A stretch of 64,000 bases of DNA from Hydractinia symbiolongicarpus (lineage: Eukaryota > Cnidaria > Hydrozoa > Anthoathecata > Hydractiniidae). Positions 14,293-26,900 of the stretch are shown here, piece by piece (position 1 is the stretch's first letter; each line of letters begins with the position of its first letter). The stretch is from positions 13,638,001-13,702,000 of the forward strand of contig NC_079884.1 in NCBI RefSeq assembly GCF_029227915.1, read 5' to 3'. The notes beneath the pieces are model-generated. The model had not been told where the DNA came from, searched no databases, and worked only from the letters and a program-made list of their open reading frames with translations. A program made the position numbers and the translations under genes.

Positions 14293-15989
14293 TAAACGCC
14301 TAAACAACTTTAAAACTTCAGGTCAATAGATTTAGCAAACAAATATGTGCATTTTAAAGAGACTAATTAGGACCAACATGCTGTGTCTTTGATGTTGGTT
14401 TAATTAGAACACAACGCTTCGTTTGGGGCATCGTGATACTGGCGATTAAACGCGGGAAATATTTACCTAATATTCGAAGGGTCGTTTGTTTTTAGATTTT
14501 AAATCACTGCTCTTTATTACAAAAGCTTAATTGATTAAGACTAGTTATTGAGGTCGGTATAGAGATACGAACGAGGTCAGAGTATTTTCAAAAAAGGACT
14601 GGGTTCAAAGTGGACTTTGACCTTCAGAAAGTAATAGATATGCTTCCTTTGCTGCGAGTACATTGTTGGCAGATGGATGAAATTGATAAAACGCAAGATA
14701 ATTTTGTTGCTGGTAGTAAAGTTTTTTTTTTTTACAAATTCATACCATAATACAGCGCTTTAATTACTGATAAAAAACGTTCAATCCTAATAATACTTCG
14801 TGACATTTCGACCCTTGATGAATACTCTCTCAAATGAAAATTAGGGAGTGGTTACTATGTTACACATGGTGTATTAAAGATCCGTATATGCTAATTCACT
14901 GAGCAAGCAACTTCATTCCTAGTCTTCTAATTAAGACAGTAAATTTATGGTAAATTTATTTATTTAAAGGTCGGAGTTGCAGTGGATTTAAAGAAAAGGT
15001 GAATCACCAGGATTGTGATGATAAATTGAGATGTATCAACAGGATTATGATGATAAATTGTGAGGTACTTCCAACTTACTCACTTCGTATGACTCATATT
15101 TCAAAAATGTGTTTTCCGTTCATCTGATTAATATTACTAATAGGCATCAGAATTCATTAGGTTTTTCAATCAGTCTCTCTTGGATTCCATTAATAATAAT
15201 AAATCAAACAACAAAAGACACGTAACAATGGCTTATATAAAATTACTTGAAAGTCTTCTGACAGTCTCTTGACAGCATGTTGTTTGTTTGTTTGTTTCCC
15301 GTTACACTGGTAATTTTAACAAAGATTATTTTTAAAATATTAGGCCTTGTCCGGGACCTATTTTACTTTCTAAGATAGAAGGTTTGTTTTTTAAAAAAAA
15401 AATTGAATATTTTTAATTAGGATATGACGATTTTTTTAATAAAAAACTTTTTTTTTGATTTCTTGGTAATCAGCCTTTCAATTTCTTTTTGCCTGTCAAT
15501 TTTGATTAAGCTGTTTTTTTTGTTTGATGACGCTGAAAGTGTCATTCAGTAACTTATCTTATAAGTTTGAACAGCTTTCTTAATAAAAATGTTTATTAAA
15601 AATTTAAGGATTCCTGGGGAATATCTTTTCTTAAAAAAAATAAAAATGTTGAAAGTACACCTCGTAGATTTTTTTTGTGTGTAAAATCGTGTATAGTCAG
15701 ATGTGAAGGTGTTCCTATCGTAAATCCTCGACATTATTCTCGATACAATAGAATGAAAAATGTATTTTATATCGCCTTACTATAATCCAGATTATTAAAT
15801 ATTAGACGGAATTTTGTTCCGATTATAATATTGTTTCTATCGTAACAAAGCATTTGTTGTTCAAGAAACGTCTTATATTTTCACGTCCTTTATTTTTAGC
15901 CGACAGGGCTTTTTATTGCATAAAATATATGTTGCTTGTGCGGTACAAATCGTATTTTTTTATATTTTGGGGTACCTTATGTTTGCTAT

Positions 15990-16225
15990 TGCTGGTCATT
16001 GTGCTGGTTATGTTGGTTCTGGTGGTGGTTGCGGTGGTTTTGATGGTGGTGGTAGGTTGTGGCGGCGGCCGCGGTGGTGGTAATGGTAGTGGTGGGTTGT
16101 GACGGCGGCCGGGATTGTGGAGGAAGTGAGTGGTGTGTTGGGGGTTGTGGGTTGGGGTTGTGGGTCGTGGCGGCCGCAAGGTGTTGTTGGTTGTGGTGTA
16201 ATGGTGGTGGTGTTGGGGCTGCACT
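15990..16225 (+). repeat. G-rich GGT/GTG low-complexity tract
   Basis: The plus strand is almost all G and T, built from GGT, GTG and GGC triplets, with three CGGCGGCCG/GCGGCCGC patches. Open frames across it are repeat translations (poly-Val/Gly, or poly-His/Thr on the other strand), not genes. The local G skew contrasts with the AT-rich surroundings and gives many potential G-quadruplex runs. Confidence 0.85.
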
Positions 16226-16823
16226 GTTGTTGTTCTTTTTGTTGATGATCATGATATTGTTTGTTGTTGCTTTTTGTTTTTGTTTTTTCTGCTTACTTAC
16301 CTCTTATCATTATATCTAAATGTTAAAAAATAATGTTTTGTTTCAACAAAACCGTATAATGACATTATGGCTACTCTATCAATTTAAATGTAACAGATTA
16401 CTCTTCTCTTTTAAAACCACGATACATGTCGCCATGGGTGGGTACCATTTTATCTAACGATCTAACGCGATAATGGAGTTAAATTCCTTTGAACTTCTAT
16501 TGATAATCATCCCTTAATTATGCCACATAATTAGGATAGTTTTAATGTAATTATTGTTTTACATCTTGATTTCTACATAATGGCTATTTAAATTGATAAT
16601 AGTGCTTGTTTTTTTTCTCAACCATGTTTTGTAGTGTAATTAGAATCAACAACTGGGTTATTGCTAATATTCTCGGCATTCTATTTGTGATTACGCAAGA
16701 AAACAAACTTATCAGCGATATTGTTGTTAAAAGGATAAATCAGTAATATTGATTAACAGAAGAATGAATGTTGAGTTTCTTATTCCTGTTTCTAAAGCTT
16801 TTGGATTTCCTTGTGCGTCCGCT

Positions 16824-16902
16824 TCAATCTCGTTTCCAGGGCATTTTGCCTTACCCCATAATAACGGCTCAGAGGTCAAAAGTCCCTGAGGACGTGGTTT
16901 CG
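16824..16902. repeat. MITE-like palindromic repeat
   Basis: It starts near CTCGTTTCCAGGGCATTTTGCC and ends near GTCCCTGAGGACG, an imperfect inverted pair. The same ends recur at several other sites in the window. Confidence 0.55.
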
Positions 16903-18170
16903 TCCGCTTGTTTGTTTGTTCGTTCGTTTGCTTGTTTGTTTGTTTTCTGTAATCATGGTGGAGCCCTGAAAACGAAATAAAAATTTGTTTCCATTTTTAA
17001 ATCGATAAAATCATTAATTCTATCAACATTGCGTAGGTGGATGAAAATGTCGTTATAAGTTTGAGTCACTGCATCGCTGCAAAAATATTATAATATTCAA
17101 GCCACTGATAATAAAACTGAGAACGTGACACGGGTACAATAGAGTTTGCTTCAGCCTCGTACTCAGGTTTTTCGTTGCATTTAATCGGAAAAAATTAAGT
17201 ACCTTTGGAACGAGGTTGCTTTAAGAGTGTATTGTAAATGTAAATAAAATTATCGACCTAATCGAGATAGAGTGCTAAATTACACCCTTGTGCCTAGATT
17301 TCTAGCCGTACGACCTTATCACAGGTATCTTTAAGTAAAAAAAACCCGAAAAAACCCGGGAACGAAGGTGAATAAATTGATTATTTAATGTGCACTGTTA
17401 TCTGCTTATTTGAAGTAACCAGGCCAATGTGTATATTTCTACACGTTAAAAACCGTAATCAGAAATTTAAGTTGGCAAGTATGTATCTACGCAAAAGGAT
17501 TTTTGTGTAGGAGTTCTATCAGAGTGTGTTATAAACAAAGGACATTGTTCAACACATTTTCCTGCGTTTTATCAACAACAAAAATATATTAATGAGATTT
17601 CCCTCGGATTGACGTCACTTCAACTTTTGTCTGTGCATTTTTCGCGCCAACGCATTATCTGAAAACAAAACAAAAAACACCGGGAAGGAGATCGACGTTA
17701 GGGAAACTGTAACCATGCGTTTTTATTACCGCCAAAGTCGGTTTATTTGTCGTCTTTTTTCCCCTTTTCTTTTCATCATAAAAGAATGAAACGGGAGAGC
17801 CAAAGAAGAGTACCAAGCTAACTCTAATTTTATTTTTCGTAATCTTTTCTACTATTTGTTTAAATTTAAATTGGGTTGTCCATGGTTACGACTTATTGTC
17901 AAGATGCCAGCTTAAAGTGATTTATGTTGTTATGGTGACATATATTGCTGAAAAACTAATTAGGAGTAACTGAGAAAATATCTAGGAGTTGCTAATAATT
18001 GTTTTCGTGTAAGAATATCAGGAAAATGAAGAATTCGTATTAGCATGTTTTTATAAATATTTTTTATACTGTATGGTTTCAGTATCAAGAACTTATATTC
18101 CTACTTAAGGCAAATACGCCGTAATGTTTCAAATTATCCCTTAGGCGTTGCTTAGAGTTAGATTCATGTG

Positions 18171-18246
18171 CAACCTCGTCTCCAGGGCTTTATAGGTTTT
18201 TTACATACGCTTTTGAGGCGTGTTCTCTTAAGCCCTGGGAACAGTA
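18171..18246. repeat. MITE-like palindromic repeat
   Basis: Begins CAACCTCGTCTCCAGGGC and ends GCCCTGGGAAC, forming an inverted repeat of the CCTCGTNCCCAGGG family. Confidence 0.6.
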
Positions 18247-20047
18247 ATGATTTGTATGTTCATGCTTGATCTGCAAGTGCAATAACAATCATTTTTTTTA
18301 TGTATAAGTATAAAACAGAAATTGGTTAAACCAAGCCAAAAGAAAGAGCATTTTTAGTGGGCTGACCTGTACATTTAAGGCATACAAACTCATGCACTAA
18401 GATTTAAGCATCATGTCCCTTCAAGACTTATTGATTAAGTTTCAGAAGAAATATCGTTTTCCATGTGGGAGCAGTTAGATATTGACAAATCATTCCGGCA
18501 GGATCTGCTTTCTTACAATGTAAATAAGCTAAGATTGATGAAAAATCAAGGCAAAGGAGAAAGAAATTGATGTGCGTGAAAGAAGTAAAAGAATTTTCGT
18601 AGGGATCTTAAACCAAGTACCTGGTATGATGAACAATAGAAAGACTATAGGCTATACTCCAAAATATCTTGAGATACAGTAGTCTCTCTAATTATTGGAC
18701 ATTATTGGTGCAAAAACACCTGTATGCTAATTATGGGTGTTGATATTTTCAAGCTTATTTTTTGATATATCGAGTATATTTTATAGATCAGTTGCGAATG
18801 TTTACAAAGTTCCGTACATGGGCACGCATCATAACAAGCAAAAAAAGGAAGACCACATAAAACGTAACAGCTTTTTTCAACCCAGGACCTAAACTATGGA
18901 ATAAATTCCTTGACAACGACATAAAGCTTTTTTAAACACTTGACCAATTCTAACGAAAACTAAAAAGTACTGTCAATGAAGTACCGTTTTTTTAGATCAT
19001 AAAACATTTAAATCGCATGACATCCGTACTTCTTCTTTGCCAACGTTTTATAGCTTAAAAATGGTTTATGGGATTGTTGATAAGACTTATACAGTCTTCT
19101 TCTTGCTTCTACCATTTTTAACTACTCTAGCTGCACCCGAAGATATACAATTACATATTTCTAGATTCTACAATATAACAGCTGTAGTTTTGTATTCATT
19201 TTTACGAAAAAATCTAAATTCTATTTGGCAAAATGGCTATTAGTTTAATTTATAGATTTCCAGGAATAAAAGATGGAAAAGGAACTTGAATTCGTCTGCT
19301 ACAAAGAGGGCTCAAACGGATTCGATTCTTTTTCTTTCTTTTTTTTCCCATCTCATGGACCCCAAGGTTTCTTATTCGCGAAATTCCTTTTTCTTTTAAA
19401 CACGGGAGAAATTTGCCCAATGATTTTAAAAAGTTTAAAGAAAGCATCCCTCTCTTCTTTATTTACTACAACGATAATACAACAATGGCATGTTTTAATA
19501 CATTAATTGCGCCTTTTTCAGTTGATCTAGACAATCCATTATGCTAAATATTACCCCTCAGTGACAGCCATGACCGAGCCCCTCAGGAAGACGCTACCAT
19601 TGCACATTGACCCTCCCCCCTTACTGAAGCGCATTGTTTATATTCAGTCTTCAATAATACCAGCGGTTTGTATGTTCAGGCAGCCGCAGAGAACATATAT
19701 TTTTATTCACTTTAATAGCAAGGTGTTGTCAGAAAGGAATGTCATAAACATGATTTTTTACTTACTTATCCTAGAAAAAAATAATGACACGAAAGCAGTT
19801 TTTTCCTCATTCTTCAAATATGGATAAAAGTGTCAAACAGTCAATGCTCTGCAGCCGGCAAGTCGCTACTTTTGCACACATGTAGGTCTGGCAGAGAATG
19901 TTGAAAAGTTGCTGGTCACATTTTCTAGCACGCCCACACACCAGAATAATTCACTTTCACGAAGGGACCGAAATTCGAGAAGAAATGACCATGCTGACGT
20001 CAGCAACAATTAGCACATCTTAAGAATTTGTACTTGAACAATTAAGC

Positions 20048-20350
20048 TTATCAACTGGTAGCCTTGTGGTAGAGCGTTCGCCTCTAGTGCGAAAGGACTT
20101 GGGTTCGAACCCCGGCTGAGTCAGGCCAGAGCCTATAAAAGAGTTAATCTATCCTTTATGCCTAATGCTTAACGCTCAGCATGAGAATAGGATTAATATC
20201 TTAGGCAGTTGTCTAGTTGAGAGGCTGTTGCGCTTGCACGCCTTCCATAGCTCAAATGGGAGCTTAAAATGCACTACAACCCCCTTTGCAGGACCTTCAT
20301 TAATAACAGTTTTTTTAGGAACTGAAGAGGTTATCCTGGGTAAGTATTAG
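20048..20350 (+). repeat. tRNA-derived SINE, copy 1
   Basis: The head has an A-box-like segment (TAGCCTTGTGGTAGAGCG) and a B box (GGGTTCGAACCCC) at tRNA-like spacing. A tRNA-unrelated body of about 200 bp follows and ends in an AT-rich simple tail. The body matches two other copies in the window (one reversed at 20,938-21,205, one at 53,036-53,333). An intact Pol III promoter is visible. It is not a functional tRNA, because the acceptor arm does not close. Confidence 0.85.
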
Positions 20351-20937
20351 TAATGATAATGCTAGTTGAAAAGTCATTGCACCGACCTTGCAAGCTCAGT
20401 CGGCACTAACACCTCGGACGATATTTTCGGTACAGTACGGAGTAATCGGTTATTTGTTAACCGTCTAAGTTGATGCAACTAATATGGTAACCCCCAGTAA
20501 AGATGTTTCAAGCACGCTACCACTTTGTTTATGCGCGTTGTCAGTACACAAACCGAACGCCTTGTCATCTTTTGATTAGATATGACAATTACACTTTTTT
20601 AGGAAAATGTTAGCTAGGACAAGTATGTTGCAGGTTTGAAGAAAATATGAGATTGTTATTACCACCACCACCGCAACCAATAAAAACGCAAACATGAAAT
20701 CCATCTAAAATATAAATTTGTTGAAAACTTGAGCACCAAACGAAAACTTAGCATGCCCTATTAATAAAAAAGCTTGTATAAACCATAAAAAGTCTGAATC
20801 AACGAATTGATTCATTGGTAAGCTTACTTCACTATCCAAAATATTTAAGGAATACCCTCTATTATAACACGGTTTCGATTTTTTTTTTAATATTATTATT
20901 ATTGTCATTATCATTAGTATTATTGAAATTGTTTACC

Positions 20938-21205
20938 TAGGATAGCTTCTTCAGTTTCTGTTGGTACTACTATCAACAAGGGTCCTGTGAAAGGGGTCCT
21001 AGTGCATTTAAAGCTCTCATTCGAGTTATGAACAGCAATAAACTAGACAACCGCCTAAGATATCAATCCTATTCTCATGCTGAACGCTAAGCAGAAAGGA
21101 TAGATTTACACTTTTATAGTCTCTGACATGACTCGGTCGGAGTTTCCACCCAAGACCTGCGGCATTGAAAGCGAACGCTCTACCACTAGGGTACCAGTCG
21201 GTAAC
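20938..21205 (-). repeat. tRNA-derived SINE, copy 2 (reverse)
   Basis: Read on the minus strand it gives the same tRNA-like head and body as copy 1, with several substitutions; the B box is weakened. It ends in a (TAA)-rich tail at its 3' side, as expected for a SINE. Confidence 0.8.
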
Positions 21206-23875
21206 ACTCAAAGTACTTTCTTAGATGAAATGACTTAAAAGTTTTGAGCTTAATACCTGCACTAGGAGAATATTCACAGTACATACATCAACGAACGTAT
21301 CACGCTGGGTTTTTTCTATCTTAAAATTTTTTACTGATTTATGGTATTTTAGACGCTACTTTTGCTAATTGAGAATGGCGAGCTTCTTTGAAAATAGATT
21401 TCTTGACTTAATTCTCCTCTCCGAGTCCTACCTTTCCGACGTGTTATTAAGTGTGAGATCCTGAAAATCCTGTGTTACAGTGTTGGCGTCCAATAATTCT
21501 TTGCTCGCGTGAAGATAGAGATAGCACTGTGAATTTGCTACATTTTAGCTATTAGCAGAATTAGTTAGGTGGTCTTAGGCGGTTGTTTAGTTTAAATAAG
21601 ATTTCCGCCATATCTGAAACAAGAAAAGCTTTTGCGAAAAAAAACTAAAAAAAGCGACCTTGAGATTTATAAGTTTTCTCAAAGACAAATTTGTTTTTTA
21701 TTTTGTTTTTACCCTTATCATAAATAAGCAATGCAACAACCTCTATATTTTTTATAATAAAAAAGAGGAGAATTCATTTCATATCCCTGATTTATTCTTA
21801 CCCTTTTCTTAGCACAGTTAAGATTGAAAGATCTTAGAAGGCGAAAAGTGTAAAAATCTCCCCTTAGATGCTGTTGTTCGAGCAATTAATTCAACTGAAA
21901 ACAGACAACTAGATGGTAGGGTTAAATTAAACCTGGGAAAAGACAAAAGATGAGAGAATACAAGTGAGTTATAGAGTGTATTCTTATAAAAAAAAACTGT
22001 TAGTTTGCAACTTCAAGTGGCATCGGTGTAATTATTTAATACAAGTTTTTAACCGTTCACTTAAGAAACCTTAATTCAATTGATTTTAAATCTTATTTAA
22101 TGTCGTACACGAATTTTGTGCCTTTAATTACCTCTACTAACATAAGAAAAAACATTGCTTAATTACAAAGATATTTATTCCCAACATTTCCCAACTAACT
22201 CCCAACATTTCTTGAAAGCTAGAACAATTTACATGGACAAATTAAGTAGTTACTATAAAAATCAAATACTTAATTGGTTTGATGACCACAAGAAACGCAC
22301 TTCTGACACTCAGAAGAGAATACCAGCCCCTTTGTCATGTTTAGTGATTCATGTTACTATCTAAACATGATGTATACACTTAAGTTGACAAGAGATATTT
22401 TGTGGTTAATATGTAGCACGTAGACTAGGTTAAAAAGCGAATTTTAGAGGATTTTATATTTGTGACGAAAGTAAATGCCATGGTGTGAAATAATATGTCA
22501 TACTCTCTAATTAGTCCCGTTACATTTTCAAAATTAATTAGCGTCTTAAGCAGACGTCTATTCAAATTCAAATCGGTATGACGAGAAACATCGATGGCAT
22601 GATTAATATGGCACGTTTGTGCATAAGAAAACATAGGATTTTAGTTTTTTAGTTTTTATTCTCGGGAAATTGGATTGGAAACGATTTTGACATCTTGGAA
22701 GATGACTTAATTTCTGTCTGTCTGTTTTTTTTGTCAATAAACATAATGGCCGGACAGTAAACAAAGTTTTTTCGTTTTTTGGAGTTGCAACTGCAAACTC
22801 ATGCCCAGGGCAACTTTTCGTGCGTCGTCTCGAATATTAAAAAGCAAAAATTTGTCCTGGGAACGAGGTTGTTTCTATTTCATCAAATCAAATAGTTTTC
22901 AATTATATGGATTTATTCAACCTCGTTCCTCGGACAATTTATAATTGTGATAATTGCAGGCAAGAAACCCCGAAAATAAGTTTAAAGATTTTTGGTTTCT
23001 AAATTTTCTTTCCCATAAATAAAAGAGTAAAACGGGTTTTATATGTATATCATTTCTCAGCTCTTAATACAACTTCGTTTTCAAACTACTGTTTTATTAT
23101 TATTATTATTTTCTATAAGAAGACTTGTTTGATGTATAAAGATATACTAAGGGCGGGAAGGTTGAATTGGTAACGATCAATTTCGTTTCTAGCGCATTTG
23201 GAATTTTTGATTAATTTGATAGGCCCGCTCCATAATAACCGATCAGCGACAACAACATCCTGGGGACGAGGTTGGGTAGTGATATCATCTATGTAATCTT
23301 TAAGATTCACTAAATATAGACTTTAACATCATCCTCGTTAAGCACAAAATTCCATTGTTCAACATCACCAACACTCTTATCACCACAGAGAAAACAAAAA
23401 TTGCGAAAGATTATATAGAAACTTGGTATGTTGCACATAGTCGTAATCGCTTCAAGGAATTCATGGAAGAACGTGTACAAGGATAAAAAAAGGAAAAAAG
23501 AAAAGTTTTGTACTGTAGATAAGCTTTATTTTGTATATTTTTTAAAACGAGATGCATCTTTTTGGTGATAAAGAAAATATATCATTATTTAGATATAACA
23601 TGCATCAACTTTGTTACAAGGGCCTTTTGTCTCCCTGCGCTTTTTTGTCTCGCTGTCAGATATACAAATAGAAAGAGCAGTTTCTGGGATCGAGGTTGAA
23701 GATGCACCTGAATAACTTCTAACTTTTATTCACTGTATAGATACACTTAAAATCATGGCCTCGAACTTGGCTGGTCACTGAAATATAAAAGTTTCTATGG
23801 CCCACTCTGCAATATTTTAGTCACATCTGGAAGCGTTTTGTTGTTAAAGTAGAGTGCAATGGAGAACAATAGGTT
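21206..23875. other. Intergenic, AT-rich, no gene recognised
   Basis: No supported gene. It contains paired CCTCGTTCC/GGAACGAGG palindromic motifs near 22,800-22,940 and 23,250-23,275 and a short (ATT)n run near 23,096. Confidence 0.5.
22798..22872. repeat. MITE-like palindromic repeat
   Basis: A GCCCAGGGC start and a GTCCTGGGAACGAGGTTG end flank a short AT-rich core. A further reversed end (CAACCTCGTTCC) lies at about 22,919. Confidence 0.5.
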
Positions 23876-24580
23876 TTAACAAAATATTACTAATTTCAAC
23901 AGCAACAGAACGTGAATTGATAACGAAACTTTTGCATTGAATTTGTTGGATGATGAATTCAGGTGGTATCGCATTTCATCTTGCTCTTCCTCGCAAAAAT
24001 TATCGTGTTTGAATCTTACTTTACGACAAAAACGATCGTGCACATACTTTCCGTCACATTCGCACGTTCTAAAGTTTATTCCTAACGGATGATTGTAAAG
24101 TTTTCTTCGTGCGTAAATACAGGAAGCGTTACACGCATCATTAGTTATAAGGTCTAGGCATGAGTTGAACCAGTCCTGATATAATCGGAGACACGAATCG
24201 TCATTTTTGCAATCCTTCAGGGTTTTTGTACAGCTGGCAGTTATGTCTTCCTCCAGTGATGCGTTACCACAACGTTTGAAACGCGCGTTATAGATTTCAC
24301 AGTCCACATTCTGTTCACAGTCACAGCTAATTAATCTCCGAACAAAGTTTACGTCCACCGAGGTCTGACGCATAACGTGTTGACATTTCAAGGTACAAAC
24401 TGGTACAGTCTCACCTTGTACAAGAAGACTTCGGCAGTGTTTTACGATTTTTTGTAACTCTCTATGACACGAAGTAAACTCCCTGCAGTTTGTTTCAAGA
24501 TCTTTACAAAGTTCTCTCGCGAAACTTGACTGCGTGTATATAAGTAATAAAACTAGTACTGATGTATTTAAAGAATTCAT
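23876..24580 (-). CDS. GDNF-receptor/GAS1-like cysteine-rich, probably GPI-anchored protein
   Basis: A single 234-residue open frame. Residues 1-21 form a signal peptide ending near SSFA. Two cysteine-rich modules follow (about 24-106 and 117-200) with the GDNF-domain pattern C..C..C..C then CDC/CEC, e.g. LISCDCEQNVDC and FRTCECDGKYVHDRFC. The last about 18 residues are hydrophobic after a polar stretch, suggesting a GPI-anchor signal. In vertebrates such modules form GFR-alpha and GAS1 co-receptors for RET-type kinases or Hedgehog signalling; here only the fold class is inferred. GFR-alpha has three modules and GAS1 two, so the length is closer to GAS1. No intron is needed within the frame. 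Confidence 0.8.
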   Translation of the reverse strand: MNSLNTSVLVLLLIYTQSSFARELCKDLETNCREFTSCHRELQKIVKHCRSLLVQGETVPVCTLKCQHVMRQTSVDVNFVRRLISCDCEQNVDCEIYNARFKRCGNASLEEDITASCTKTLKDCKNDDSCLRLYQDWFNSCLDLITNDACNASCIYARRKLYNHPLGINFRTCECDGKYVHDRFCRKVRFKHDNFCEEEQDEMRYHLNSSSNKFNAKVSLSIHVLLLLKLVIFC

Positions 24581-26900
24581 TTTATTTTGCTGTGCGATTT
24601 GTTTGCAAATTTAGTTCTGTCCTCGTTATTGTTTTAATATACAGTGGTGTTTTTTTTCTGCTTTTTATGCCAACTTGAATTGGAGAATGTTTATTTTTAT
24701 GATGTCGTGTATCAAGCTCTTGAACTTTTGGCACTTGTAATAACAAAGGAGTTTTTATTCCTTTTCATTTAGGTATGCACGTTTTTTCTTTGTTTTGTTT
24801 TTTTAATATAAGGACGACTAAATTAAATTTCAGCTGGGGTTGGATGCGCTTGTTTCTTTAATATATGGTCAAATTTACGGATGACGATAAACTACCAGAA
24901 GAAAAATTTTAGAACCGTATTCTCTCTATTTGACGCCCTGGGCGTTTAATTAGTTTTCGAGATTTTAGGGTGGGCGTTAATTAGGGAGGGGCGTTAATTA
25001 GAGAGTGGGCGTTAAATAAATGCAATTATTTTTGTTTGAATCTATAAATAAGAAAACAAAAGGATTGAAAGTAATGGATGATATTGAAGTCATCTTATTG
25101 CGAAAAGAAACATGTATACCTGTAAAAAAAACGAATAACTGTCCGGGCATTAATTTATTCCTTATCTAAAAAGAATTCAGGCCGAGTACGTTATAGTATG
25201 TTCTTAATTTTTTGGCAACATGTTAGTGTCAACGTTTCTTGGCAGCAATTTTTGTTTTTAAATTCCTGATGTCAACACCCTTCTTCGTTGAAAACAAGGT
25301 CGACAAAAAGCGGGAGAGTAGAGATCTTTGCAACAGTTCATATTGATCTAACGAACAATTTTTCTTGTTTTATCGTATTTTTGTTGATTTTATACATGTA
25401 AGTGAATAATGGGACAAACAAAAATTGGAACTGATACTGTATAGAAAATATTTTCACAAAATGCAGTAGTAAACGGTGTTTGCAACATTGGCTAGTACAG
25501 CCTTTTTCTTAAAAAAGACATGGCGTAAAATCATATTGGCATAGTTTTGAGTGGTACTTAACTCGATGATATTTGTGTTCTATGTTTTGAAGACGATTCA
25601 ACAAAAATAAATTATTTAGAACGGCGTGTTCTTATATCTTTGCACAATATGTAACCGCATCTCGAGTAATAAATAAACATTAGCAAAGCAACTTCGTGCC
25701 CATGTGAAATGCATGAAATATACTTACAACCTTCTTCCCATGCTTTCTTAGAGTTTCTCAATGATCGTCAAAAATTCCCTCTGGAATGGAAGTTGGGAAT
25801 TTTAGGTTGATGTTTAAGGGATTGAAGATGTTCTGTTCAGTGTTTGCCGATTTTACTTGCGTTGCTTGCTCACGAACACTGATCTGTTGTACCAAAAAGA
25901 ATAATGCTTTTATTTTGCAATTGTATGAAATATTGGAAAAGATGCGATAGTTTCACAAGGATGCTTTTGTAAATGCAGCTTGATGTGTTTGTGGATCAAG
26001 TTGTGAATTACACCACGTATTTTTAACAGAATTGTCGTTTTTGAGTACATCGCAGGACTCTTGGAAGTGAATGCACCAATCCAATCCCTTTTATATGATT
26101 TTTGCCAAAATACAGCATGTGACGTACTTAGGTTTTATTTAGTGTTAATGCGAACTTGGATTGAATTTAGTGTTAGTGCGTACTTGGATTGAATTTAGTT
26201 ATAGTGCGTACTTGGATTGAATTTAGCATTAGTGCGTACTTGGTTGGTAGCGCATTTTTGGTGAATTACTAGCTACAACCTCTCGGTGTTAATACAAAAT
26301 GAGACATAAGCCGTTATAAAATGCGAAAGTGAACATAAGTTTTATTGGAAAAGCAGATTCCGTTGCGCCATGTAGTGCAAAAGATATATAAACTTCACTT
26401 TTATTTGGCAACATAAGCTTCTCACGCTTCTATTTAGCTCGACCCACCATTTTTCTATCACCAGGGGCTATCACTATCATGTAGATTATGTGTCTTGCGT
26501 TTTTCTAAAAGACTATCGCCAGACTGTTTTTAACATATATCAATAGTTAACTTGATCACACCCAGTAGTTTGTGGGAAATAATACCTCCTGACAATAGTA
26601 TACTAACAGCACTTGTCTGCTTAGTTGAGGTGCTTTTTTTCCACTATCAAATCTTGAGACCTTTTTTCACCAATGCCACTAACTTATGATTTTTCCCTAC
26701 TTGTACTTACTGGATCTAATTTCATTGGACAGCATGTTGCCTGTAGGTTTTAAAAATTCTCTCCTTATGATACACCATACGGTGTGATCGTGTGTCCCTT
26801 TGACTAGTTCATGAAATGAAGTCCAGACCGATCCGTGACGCAAGCATCAGTAGTTACAAAAAGCAGTTGTCTTTTATTCGATGTGACCAAATAGGCTAAA
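24581..26900. other. Intergenic, no gene recognised
   Basis: AT-rich, with a short set of GGGCGTTAATTAG direct repeats near 24,960-25,015 and a 28-bp minisatellite near 26,140. No supported coding sequence. Confidence 0.5.
26140..26245. repeat. 28-bp minisatellite
   Basis: About four imperfect tandem copies of a unit containing GTGCGTACTTGGATTGAATT. Confidence 0.85.

Larger units (their letters stand above)
10765..20045. other. Intergenic, AT-rich, no gene recognised
   Basis: About 9.3 kb upstream of the mosaic gene. Short open frames here look like chance: low complexity, no recognisable domain, no consistent splice phasing. It contains a (GA)n run, a G-rich tract, short (GTTT)n runs and MITE-like palindromes listed separately. 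Unrecognised exons of lineage-specific genes cannot be excluded. Confidence 0.5.

Noticed and set aside
15913-16319. Several overlapping 80-100 residue open frames on both strands
   Set aside because: They are translations of the G-rich GGT/GTG repeat (poly-Val/Gly or poly-His/Thr) with no domain or splice logic.
20041-20130. tRNA gene
   Set aside because: Promoter boxes are present but the cloverleaf does not close, and the same head recurs with a common SINE body elsewhere.
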